Assembly: GCA_963920635.1 (NCBI GenBank) | Contig: OY987299.1 | Coordinates: 122,079,373-122,143,372 of the forward strand | Source of the DNA: Pseudeuparius sepicola | Taxonomy: Eukaryota > Arthropoda > Insecta > Coleoptera > Anthribidae | Direction: 5' to 3' | Length of the DNA stretch: 64,000 nt | Part shown: one piece after another, positions 63,501-64,000 of the stretch | Layout: each line of letters starts with the position of its first letter | How positions within the stretch are numbered: position 1 is the first letter of the stretch | Position numbers and translations under genes: made by a program | The notes under the pieces: generated by a model | Seen by the model: only the letters and a program-made list of their open reading frames with translations | The model's database searches: none | What the model was told of the DNA's origin: nothing

Positions 63501-64000
63501 TATATTCTTTTTGTGACGCCAATTAGAGTTTTTATGCTGTTTCAAGTGACTTCATTTATACCATACCCGTACACGGATTTTTTTGAAGCATAAATGGTAC
63601 ACCCTGTATATTATAAAATAAGACTATTTAGTAACAATTACGGATTTTGCGTTATTAATTTATTAATAACTTCTTAAAAAACGCGCTTCGTTTTCGACAA
63701 GTCACTGTCATTATCGCATTAGTAGTGTACAGGGTGGCTCACTATAAATTGACACCTCCCTTGTTAGTTTTTGAGGTTAGAAAAAAAAGTTTTTTACAAA
63801 AGTTTTAGATACTAGTACAAAGTTTTTTGTGACGCTATTGAACCTTATACAGTGTGTTCTAGAAAGCCGTGGCAGACATAGCTTATGTTTTTTTTTAATG
63901 GAACACCTTGTACATTTTTTGATTATTGAATTCTATTCATTTTTCTGATTCCAACGAAGTATACAGGGTGATTCACGTAAGTGGTTCATTAGAAGTTTAC
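11597..64000 (+). CDS. MDN1: Midasin (MDN1/Rea1), 13 exons, 3' part off the right edge
   Basis: Midasin is the dynein-like AAA+ ATPase that strips assembly factors (WDR12/Ytm1, NLE1/Rsa4) from pre-60S particles in nucleolus and nucleoplasm. Exons: 11597-11674, 11751-11998, 12058-12285, 12348-12855, 12970-15027, 20560-21325, 27398-27693, 29884-30350, 31589-31735, 31791-32127, 32179-32407, 35530-36146, 45062-45190. Every border is GT/AG and phases join for 2036 codons. Six Walker A motifs appear in order: GPVGSGKTS (~293), GETGTGKTS (~617), GDTSVGKTS (1041), GETGGGKTT (~1348), GSPGVGKTS (~1681), GGSGSGKSS (~1995). About 5000 residues or more are expected for the family, so the rest of AAA6, the linker, the acidic region and the MIDAS domain lie to the right. 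No frameshift or in-frame stop is seen, so the gene looks intact. Confidence 0.95.
11751..11998 (+). CDS. MDN1: MDN1 exon 2
   Basis: Residues 27-109, helical N-terminal domain with no strong motif. Acceptor TTTTTAG, donor GTAAAG, ending in phase 2. The intron is 59 bp. Confidence 0.8.
12058..12285 (+). CDS. MDN1: MDN1 exon 3
   Basis: Residues 109-185. It opens YALRYFRHYPAPF, matching the FALRYFKDTSPVF block of vertebrate midasin, then KRKIKDR. Acceptor TTTTAG, donor GTGAGT, phase 2. The intron is 62 bp. Confidence 0.85.
12348..12855 (+). CDS. MDN1: MDN1 exon 4, AAA1 Walker A
   Basis: Residues 185-354. It carries LACRTLAILLGMNEKKL, then AAA1 with GPVGSGKTSLVEFLAA (Walker A), VKIQLGDQTDSKMLLGTYRC and TDVPGEFIWQPGVLTQ. 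Donor GTAAGG in phase 0. The intron is 114 bp. Confidence 0.95.
12970..15027 (+). CDS. MDN1: MDN1 exon 5, end of AAA1 and all of AAA2
   Basis: Residues 355-1040, the longest exon. It has the AAA1 Walker B-like LLLEDIDSAS (order ED, as in other midasins), then AAA2 with GETGTGKTSSVQYLAH, NMNQQSDSADLLGGFKPVD, WVLLDEINLANAETLECL (Walker B), CMNPSTDVGKKDLPAGLRNR (sensor and arginine region), HYSLRSLCRAL, and the AAA3 entry up to LPVLLQ. It ends at GTAAGG, phase 0, immediately before the Walker A of AAA3. Confidence 0.97.
15077..16696. mobile_element. 1.6-kb inverted-repeat element in MDN1 intron 5
   Basis: Ends of about 55 bp are inverted: GCCATTGAATATAAGAAATA continuing to GGCTCAATGCTAAACTA. 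A smaller element of another family (15275-15567, TAGGTTTGTT / GGAACAGACCTA ends) lies inside. A GC-richer part at 16118-16351 is open on the minus strand but unrecognised. Confidence 0.75.
15275..15567. mobile_element. Miniature element with TAGGTTTGTT / AACAGACCTA ends
   Basis: One of at least three related copies (15275-15567, about 20089-20490, about 57425-57560). They share a core close to GACACTGACTGGTTTG and terminal motifs resembling TAGGTCTGTTCCA in inverted orientation. No coding. Confidence 0.55.
17845..18402. repeat. 558-bp inverted repeat
   Basis: Arms from 17845 (GGTGGTATTTGGATGGGATA) and up to 18402 are complementary over roughly 230 bp each, with shared internal blocks TTTTACGACAAAATGTTATT and AAACTTGTT. 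These blocks recur in the palindromes at 3915-4842 and 23485-25083, showing that these families are related. Confidence 0.7.
18585..18753. repeat. Short fold-back with GC-rich GACCGAGGCAACGCG core
   Basis: The arms TTACATTGC...GCGTAAG and their complement enclose a perfect 30-bp palindrome (18641-18670 region) built from GACCGAGGCAACGCG. Part of it, CAACGCGAGCGTTGCCTCGG, is repeated again directly after. The core is GC-rich against an AT-rich background. Confidence 0.7.
18950..19020 (-). repeat. tRNA-derived sequence, probably SINE head
   Basis: On the minus strand the block ends with GGTTCAAATCC, a match to the RNA polymerase III B box, preceded by GCTACCGGTGGGGCGAGAG at A-box distance. An A-tract lies beside it at 18919. 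No complete cloverleaf can be drawn, so it is called tRNA-derived rather than a tRNA gene. Confidence 0.5.
19469..19858. mobile_element. 390-bp non-autonomous hAT, 8-bp TSD
   Basis: Flanked by a perfect GCCTGTTC duplication (19461-19468, 19859-19866). The ends are TAGAGCCCT and AGGGATCTA. The interior is rich in repeated CGGGCCT / GGGCCT motifs, probably subterminal transposase sites. No coding. It lies in MDN1 intron 5. Confidence 0.88.
20218..20324. repeat. Compact 107-bp hairpin
   Basis: About 48 bp (GGTATCACGAATCTTCATC ... CAACAATG) pair almost perfectly with the following half around a short loop (CAATTCC). It is centred in a miniature element of the TAGGTTTGTT family. Size and pairing resemble a small-RNA precursor, but a transposon palindrome is equally likely. 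Confidence 0.7.
20560..21325 (+). CDS. MDN1: MDN1 exon 6, AAA3
   Basis: Residues 1041-1296. The first codons are the Walker A GDTSVGKTSLITYLARASG. It continues with RINNHEHTDLQEYIGSYV, WIILDELNLAPTDVLEALNR (Walker B), ATQNPPGAYGGRKML, FRNRFVELHFD, GFMTLRDLFRWGERYRLA and YLVLAGRVRKSEE. It is much more GC-rich than exons 5, 9 and 10. Donor GTAAGT in phase 1; a TA-type element begins 10 bp after it. Confidence 0.97.
21336..22138. mobile_element. TA-type palindromic element 10 bp from MDN1 donor 6
   Basis: It begins TACAGGGTGTCCCCACGAAC and folds back to 22138, where the complement of GGACGTGATT is reached; the last 40-odd bases of the right end are missing. The left end is 10 bp after the exon 6 boundary, so the donor GTAAGTATAG is preserved by a narrow margin. 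Confidence 0.8.
22295..22673. repeat. 379-bp palindrome with tRNA-like arms
   Basis: The left arm contains GTGGCCTTAGCCTAACCGGT and, 60 bp later, TGTTCAAATCCCAG, resembling A and B boxes of polymerase III. The right arm is its inverted counterpart. Outer arms continue to CTAATTATTT on both sides. It looks like two head-to-head tRNA-derived units, or a fold-back element that took in a tRNA-like sequence. Confidence 0.65.
23485..25083. mobile_element. 1.6-kb palindromic element hosting a nested TA element
   Basis: Arms of about 430 bp are inverted (for example AATTCAGCCCATGTACTTCC at 23669 and its complement near 24890). The centre has been split by a second element at 24113-24650. Without that insert the palindrome is about 1.06 kb. 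Confidence 0.75.
24113..24650. mobile_element. Nested 538-bp TA element
   Basis: The ends are TACAGGGTGTTTCATTAATA and its complement, with TA on both flanks (24111-24112, 24651-24652). The arms are inverted over nearly the full length, apart from the centre. It is inserted in the middle of the palindrome at 23485-25083. Confidence 0.85.
25084..25469. mobile_element. 386-bp palindromic element, intact copy
   Basis: TAAGGCTCAATGTACAGC and its complement bound a near-perfect palindrome whose centre is GGCTTTTTGCGCAAATGC. A second copy at 38735-39427 is interrupted. No coding. Confidence 0.82.
25727..27359 (-). mobile_element. piggyBac element, internally deleted, TTAA-flanked
   Basis: Flanked by TTAA (25723-25726 and 27360-27363). 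The 13-bp ends CCCAGATAATGCC and CCCAGATTATGCC differ at one base. Subterminal copies of the palindrome GTCCTTTTAAAAGGAC occur on both sides. Minus-strand pieces of the transposase remain. At 1633 bp it is shorter than a usual 2.3-2.5-kb autonomous copy, and the central catalytic region is missing. It ends 38 bp before MDN1 exon 7. Confidence 0.92.
26040..27075 (-). pseudogene. piggyBac transposase remnant
   Basis: Pieces in order on the minus strand: an acidic N-terminal part (26935-26660; DDEDEFPTSLVLLPP, GHFNAEAELIFPE), the start of the DDE_Tnp_1_7 domain (26520-26390; EMKCFIGVLLLSGYHQFPRR), and a C-terminal Cys-rich finger (near 26110-26050; RCVVCHKKAQFKCFKC). The domain region bearing the catalytic aspartates is deleted, and stops and frame changes interrupt what is left. 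Confidence 0.85.
27398..27693 (+). CDS. MDN1: MDN1 exon 7, AAA4 Walker A
   Basis: Residues 1296-1394. It encodes IVWTYNMRQLAVLVGKAMEF, GETGGGKTTVCQLLA (Walker A), VNCHMHTESSDFIGGLRPVR. Acceptor TTTCAG, only 35 bp downstream of a piggyBac TTAA site. Donor GTAAGT, phase 0. Confidence 0.96.
27923..29815. mobile_element. TIR element filling most of MDN1 intron 7
   Basis: The left end TACAGGGCGTTTTAATAAAA is matched by an inverted TTGTAACGCCCTGTA at 29801-29815. The interior includes an inverted repeat at 28684-29135 and a G-run at 28199-28209. It accounts for about 1.9 of the 2.2 kb of intron 7. No transposase is seen. Confidence 0.6.
28684..29135. repeat. Inverted repeat, about 145-bp arms
   Basis: AATTAATAGCCATAGCATG and TTGATGGCACTAAGAAGCTT on the left pair with the right arm ending near 29135. 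The centre contains TTTTCTCGCTTATTTTG, which recurs inverted near 29260. Confidence 0.65.
29884..30350 (+). CDS. MDN1: MDN1 exon 8, rest of AAA4
   Basis: Residues 1395-1550. It encodes KLFEWVDGPLLHAMRKG, SVFLADEISLADDSVLERL (Walker B), TMNPGGDFGKKELSPALRNR and a short linker ending IGKR. The 3' splice site lies in a stretch containing three CCCTGTA motifs of mobile-element type. Donor GTAAGC, phase 2. Confidence 0.96.
30689..31335. mobile_element. 647-bp non-autonomous hAT, 8-bp TSD
   Basis: A perfect ATGTAATG duplication (30681-30688, 31336-31343) flanks the ends TAGAGATGTGC and GGGATGACT-type complement (CCCATCACTA). Subterminal GGGTTTTTTC motifs repeat in both orientations, and a small hairpin around ACAGACCTATA lies at 30889-30922. 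It lies in MDN1 intron 8. Confidence 0.88.
31589..31735 (+). CDS. MDN1: MDN1 exon 9
   Basis: Residues 1550-1599, the AAA4-AAA5 connection: FTVSIRDILTWVNFINS, then YIHGAYLTFLDSLGSGITSS. Acceptor TTCTAG, donor GTAAGT, phase 2. The following intron is 55 bp. Confidence 0.93.
31791..32127 (+). CDS. MDN1: MDN1 exon 10, AAA5 Walker A
   Basis: Residues 1599-1711. It encodes FNAPTTVYNMMRVLRGMQ, LLEGSPGVGKTSLVIALAR (Walker A) and FRINLSDQT. Donor GTAAGA, phase 0. The intron after it is only 51 bp. Confidence 0.95.
32179..32407 (+). CDS. MDN1: MDN1 exon 11, AAA5 Walker B
   Basis: Residues 1712-1788. It encodes DISDLFGADLPVEGGTGGQF, WILLDELNLASQSVLEGLN (Walker B) and CLDHRGEIFIPELGKTF. The acceptor is GTAG with a poor pyrimidine tract but is fixed by continuity with DQT. 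Donor GTATGA, phase 1. Confidence 0.94.
32544..33596. mobile_element. 1.05-kb fold-back element with nested inverted repeat
   Basis: The ends CAGGGGTAATATAACAAGTG are inverted at 32550 and up to 33590, with arms of about 220-250 bp. Inside is a second inverted repeat (about 32990-33197; GAGAGTAGGATTTC) and a tRNA-like block. No coding. It lies in MDN1 intron 11. Confidence 0.78.
32905..32975 (-). pseudogene. tRNA-Pro-like sequence, degenerate
   Basis: The minus strand reads AATGGTCTAGTGGCACGATTC, then CTCGCTTTGAGTGCAAGAG, then GTCCCGGGTTCAAATCCCAG. The D arm, anticodon arm and T arm match tRNA-Pro, but the anticodon loop has TGA where TGG is expected, the T stem has one mismatch, and the acceptor stem pairs poorly. 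Position inside a mobile element favours a tRNA-derived relic over a working gene. Confidence 0.65.
33640..33865. repeat. Short fold-back, CACAAGTGCCGGAAATTT arms
   Basis: CACAAGTGCCGGAAATTTTA at 33640 and its complement ending GCACGAGTGG near 33850 enclose a centre with GATAAAATCCC inverted. The adjacent 34200-34340 stretch contains similar CACAAGT motifs, so it may belong to the same family. Confidence 0.6.
34340..35529. other. MDN1 intron 11, right part, nothing recognised
   Basis: AT-rich sequence up to the exon 12 acceptor (TGTTCTAG). No terminal repeats, RNA genes or coding similarity were recognised. Confidence 0.4.
35530..36146 (+). CDS. MDN1: MDN1 exon 12, end of AAA5 and entry to AAA6
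   Basis: Residues 1788-1993. It starts TRFFCCQNPLKQGGSRRGLP, then RSFLNRF, CNLRDLTRWCEV, RLIYADRMRS and SEIFEGVFGS, ending NLNWMSIL just before the AAA6 Walker A. It is strongly GC-rich like exon 6. Donor GTGAGT, phase 0; a 466-bp hAT miniature starts 92 bp downstream. Confidence 0.95.
36238..36703. mobile_element. 466-bp hAT miniature, 8-bp TSD, next to exon 12
   Basis: A perfect GTCGCAAC duplication (36230-36237, 36704-36711) flanks inverted ends CAGAGAAATAGAGTAGGGAG. The interior has a second GC-rich inverted repeat around TTCGCG. It starts 92 bp after the MDN1 exon 12 donor. Confidence 0.9.
36830..37746. mobile_element. Repeat element with ACCGACTTCAAAAA ends and an internal minisatellite
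   Basis: ACCGACTTCAAAAAAGGAGG begins the element and an inverted TTTTTGAAGTCGGTT ends it. At 36911-37300 there are three to four copies of a unit of about 120 bp (containing ATTCCACCCCTAAGGGTGGA). From 37330 to the end it is an inverted repeat with TTTGCCCGTATGCACA in both arms. Confidence 0.72.
37760..38730. other. Intron sequence with one half of a distant inverted block
   Basis: Mostly AT-rich with nothing recognised. A block at 38290-38345 (AATTACCCCTCC...TAGGATACCCAC) is the inverted counterpart of 39826-39865, so the region between may be one larger fold-back structure that took in the element at 38735-39427. Confidence 0.45.
38735..39427. mobile_element. Second copy of the TAAGACTCAATGTAC palindrome, interrupted
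   Basis: It matches 25084-25469 over both arms, including the central GGCTTTTTGCGCAAATGC. Near its midpoint (about 38902-39206) roughly 305 bp are inserted; that insert has its own inverted pieces (AATCAGGGACC / GAGTCCCTGATT, CTCGAGTTGTAAGCTTATTA). Comparison with the intact copy shows where the insertion lies. Confidence 0.8.
39563..39596. repeat. (CT)n microsatellite
   Basis: About 34 bp of TCTCTC with one A interruption near the end. Confidence 0.9.
39970..40600. other. GC-richer unique intron stretch
   Basis: Base composition rises sharply at 40200-40450 (GCGAGCCGC, a run of 12 C at about 40359-40370, GGCGATAACCCGG). The minus-strand frame is open for 112 codons but is proline/glycine-skewed and unrecognised. 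It is not called a gene. Confidence 0.35.
40601..41903 (+). mobile_element. hAT element with C-terminal remnant, nested TA element inside
   Basis: The ends are CACTGGCGTATTCAGG and, inverted, CAGTGGCGTATCCAGG. The flanks are CAACCGAG (40593-40600) and CAACCGTG (41904-41911), an 8-bp duplication with one change. Within it, 40868-40968 encodes TPERTFSKLKILK, then SENRLNGLTLLYV, the hAT dimerisation C-terminus. A TA-type element is inserted at 41083-41771. Confidence 0.87.
41083..41771. mobile_element. Nested TA element of 689 bp
   Basis: CACAGGGTGTCCGGTAATAA on the left and TTTCCGGACATCCTGTA on the right are inverted. The arms share CGCAGATGTTTGGTTTTCGA. It lies wholly inside the hAT at 40601-41903. 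Confidence 0.8.
42237..44667. mobile_element. Outer inverted-repeat element, split by a nested one
   Basis: ATAGACCGTCAGA at the left and its inverse near 44655-44667 form the ends. Internal arms pair around 42268-42380 and 43905-44020 (AAGTACATCGATGTTGAGTA). The element at 42642-43893 lies between. The right arm beyond 44030 carries unrelated sequence, so the outer boundary is less certain. Confidence 0.6.
42642..43893. mobile_element. 1.25-kb TA palindromic element
   Basis: TACAGGATGTTCAACTTTAT and the complementary right end (GTTGGACACCCCGTA) bound long inverted arms that share AAGAAGCGGTTTTTGAAGGC-type sequence. It is inserted inside the element at 42237-44667. Confidence 0.82.
45062..45190 (+). 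CDS. MDN1: MDN1 exon 13, AAA6 Walker A, last exon in window
   Basis: Residues 1994-2036. This 129-bp exon encodes VGGSGSGKSSVVKTMASLAG, then TSAMDTTDILGGYEQ, the Walker A and following strand of AAA6. Acceptor TTACAG, donor GTAAGT, phase 0 on both sides. It is flanked by introns of 8.9 kb and over 18.8 kb. The next expected block (after GGFEQVDL in vertebrates) was not found before 64000. Confidence 0.94.
46444..46650 (-). pseudogene. hAT transposase C-terminal dimerisation remnant
   Basis: The minus strand reads QIPCERSKLKIILNRLRSSL, then LEAFMLMACEKG. This is the C-terminal hAT dimerisation region (usual form with ERSFSKLKxIKxxLRSxM), with a few residues missing after ERS. The catalytic domain was not found upstream. 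Confidence 0.82.
46860..47250. repeat. Tandem array, about 120-bp unit
   Basis: Four copies of a unit with AATATGGCCGCCGCTCCAAG / ATGGCGGATTAC and CCCCTTAATATGGG occur at about 46862, 46982, 47103 and 47194; the last spacing is shorter. A partial unit may precede at 46735. Palindromic CGGCGG-CCGCC parts make each unit able to fold. Confidence 0.8.
47310..47640. repeat. Fold-back inside the hAT
   Basis: AAGTTTAGGTTTTCGTTAAG and its inverse near 47580-47610 bound the arms; both contain AATTCAATTCCAAATTGCG. No coding. Confidence 0.75.
48194..48445 (+). pseudogene. THAP domain, frameshifted
   Basis: Frame one gives TGTRCAVYGCNTTYALKKQ (the first Cys pair). A frame change near 48265 continues as MFHTFPKSKD and FNPNNSHICSRHFTENHYE, which supplies the C..H pair and the RHF motif of the C2CH finger. 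The two halves together cover the THAP fold, but in different frames. It was probably the N-terminus of the adjacent Harbinger-type transposase. Confidence 0.8.
48478..48660 (+). pseudogene. DDE_Tnp_4 (PIF/Harbinger) transposase fragment
   Basis: It reads NYRLNLARRVVENAFGILAK then RFRVL, the conserved block with the catalytic glutamate. After a one-base frame change, TKINLNVEKVQTITLACCTL then HNF completes the end of the domain. The upstream part with the two aspartates is missing. Confidence 0.87.
48945..49130. repeat. Cluster of short palindromes, TTCATGAA type
   Basis: Repeated motifs GTGAAGTAACTTCATGAAG, AATTCATGAATTAATTCATG and variants occur in two direct copies, separated by a conserved CAGTGTAA. 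They lie in the right part of the Harbinger-like element. Confidence 0.6.
50430..52155. other. MDN1 intron 13, no recognised gene
   Basis: A good donor (GAAGAAG then GTAAGTAACC at 50698) preceded by an acceptor-like TTTCAG at 50588 would define a 110-bp non-coding exon, but nothing else supports it. The plus strand is open for 134 codons at 51677-52081, without similarity I recognise. No terminal repeats were found. Confidence 0.35.
52160..53765. mobile_element. 1.6-kb fold-back element, about 400-bp arms
   Basis: Complementary arms run from 52160 (TTTGAATAAAGACTCCCAGA) to about 52565 and from about 53350 to 53765. They share GGCGATATCCGTCT-like and GTAGGTACCTACTTCTT segments. The central loop (52570-53340) has no recognised coding. 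Confidence 0.78.
53955..55141. mobile_element. 1.19-kb TA palindromic element
   Basis: The ends TACAGGGTGATTCAGTTTTA and the complement are perfect over more than 30 bp and the arms are inverted for about 550 bp. It directly abuts a second element and shares the terminal TA with it. No coding. Confidence 0.87.
55140..55631. mobile_element. 492-bp TIR element abutting the previous one
   Basis: TACAGGTACCGGCAGAAAGT on the left and CGGTCACTGTA on the right share the inverted block CCGGCAGAAAGTTGGACACA. Its left TA is also the right TA of the element at 53955-55141. Confidence 0.78.
55632..56590. other. Intron stretch with a GC-richer island, unrecognised
   Basis: 55640-56040 is distinctly more GC-rich than its surroundings (GTGCGTCGCGCCCC, CCCGCGCCATTCGCGC, GGGCCAGCCGGATC). 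Open frames on both strands encode nothing I recognise. It could be an old element or a regulatory island. Confidence 0.35.
57000..57188 (+). CDS. Possible exon or truncated gene start, function unknown
   Basis: A strong acceptor (TTTCTGTTTCAG, ending 56999) precedes ATG at 57030, which opens MAPPVVNVGFVKASSDNLPE and continues for about 52 codons to a stop. A consensus donor GTAAGC lies upstream at 56595, so a 404-bp 5' intron is possible. After LPEI the sequence becomes AT-rich and low-complexity, as if coding similarity ended there. The first 20 residues vaguely recall N-termini of transposon-associated insect proteins, which is inference from memory. It could be a broken element gene or chance. 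Confidence 0.3.
57920..58300. mobile_element. GC-rich 381-bp near-perfect palindrome
   Basis: Arms of about 165 bp, from GTAGGCGCACTGAGAGATTG to CTAGGCGTGCGCGTC, face each other across about 45 bp. Mismatches are few. The arms are GC-rich (CCGCGGGGAAGCGGGGAGCG) against an AT-rich background. No target duplication was recognised. Confidence 0.85.
58351..58900 (-). repeat. Fold-back with coding-like arms
   Basis: A segment around 58500-58560 and one around 58685-58740 are inverted copies (TATCCTTATG...CATTGGCTAACTAG). The minus strand of the left part reads SISKAHTNNARNNAMNFGSL and VDIRTQLNSAYCKSI, which looks protein-coding, but I do not recognise it. It is probably a fragment of a transposon or host gene that has been duplicated in inverted orientation. 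Confidence 0.5.
58918..59165 (+). repeat. Dispersed repeat, copy 1 (GGTGGCTCACTATAAATTGAC)
   Basis: About 240 bp are closely matched by 63729-63967 in direct orientation, including AGTTTTAGATACTA and GAAAGCCGTGGCAG-like blocks. Its left terminus is degraded compared with the TACAGGGTGGCTCA end of copy 2. Confidence 0.8.
59170..62385. other. MDN1 intron 13, AT-rich, nothing recognised
   Basis: No gene, RNA or complete element was recognised. A short motif close to CCCAACACCTGACACCATAT occurs at 59929 and 60719 and also at 53786, suggesting remnants of one repeat family. An inverted short pair (TAGTTTTCCATTATATGGAA) lies at 60964-60990. Confidence 0.4.
62391..62545 (+). repeat. Fragment of the TA element family seen at 45253-50428
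   Basis: TGTACTCTTGCTTCATGACG through TGTGCCCCAAAACACC to GTACCATTTAAAG parallels 45620-45760 and 45985-46143. It runs uninterrupted through the site that carries the hAT insertion in the other copy. Confidence 0.75.
62572..63570. repeat. Inverted pair GTATGGTATAAATGAAGTCACTTG
   Basis: The block at 62572-62610 recurs inverted at 63528-63568, with a weaker copy at 63056-63085. Between them is a GC-richer stretch (62800-62940) with paired GTCGACG motifs. The whole may be one degraded fold-back element; no coding was recognised. Confidence 0.55.
63729..63967 (+). repeat. Dispersed repeat, copy 2
   Basis: It starts TACAGGGTGGCTCACTATAA and matches 58918-59165. At 63962 another TACAGGGTGATTCACG end begins and runs off the right edge. 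Confidence 0.8.

Noticed and set aside
45191..64000. Further MDN1 exons
   Set aside because: Scanning for the block after GGYEQ (expected VDL-type start) and for the AAA6 Walker B gave no convincing match in any frame.

Overview
The window is a piece of an AT-rich, intron-bearing, transposon-packed animal genome, almost certainly an insect. The proteins are animal-type, compact introns are 51-114 bp, and the mobile elements (piggyBac, P/THAP, hAT, PIF/Harbinger, Gypsy, and many TA-flanked fold-back elements with TACAGGGTG-like ends) are typical of large insect genomes. A beetle or another insect with a big genome is plausible, but the sequence does not settle the order.

Only two host genes are clearly supported, and they are divergent neighbours. 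On the minus strand, from 11189 to beyond the left edge, lies TSR1, a 40S ribosomal-subunit assembly factor. Ten exons (about 694 codons) are visible; roughly the last 110 residues lie left of base 1. On the plus strand, from 11597 to beyond the right edge, lies MDN1/midasin, the giant six-AAA+ ATPase that remodels pre-60S particles. Thirteen exons (about 2036 codons) are visible, covering the N-terminal domain, AAA1 to AAA5 and the Walker A of AAA6. All exon phases join without a break. The two start codons are 407 bp apart, so one 40S factor and one 60S factor probably share a bidirectional promoter.

The rest is intron filled with mobile elements. Introns are either tiny (51-114 bp) or swollen to between 1 and more than 18.8 kb. 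For many elements the exact ends can be read: hAT copies with 8-bp target duplications at 2263-3630, 19469-19858, 30689-31335, 36238-36703, 40601-41903 (7 of 8) and 46144-49818; two P-superfamily miniatures with 8-bp duplications at 8162-8571 and 9174-9581, one still carrying a THAP exon; a TTAA-flanked, internally deleted piggyBac at 25727-27359; and TA-flanked palindromic elements, several nested in one another. The deepest nest, inside MDN1 intron 13, is a TA element (45253-50428) containing a hAT (46144-49818) containing a THAP plus PIF/Harbinger remnant (about 47745-49770).

From 45191 to 64000 I see no further midasin exon. This stretch is read as one intron over 18.8 kb, holding fold-back elements, a weak candidate exon near 57000 and several stretches with nothing recognisable.
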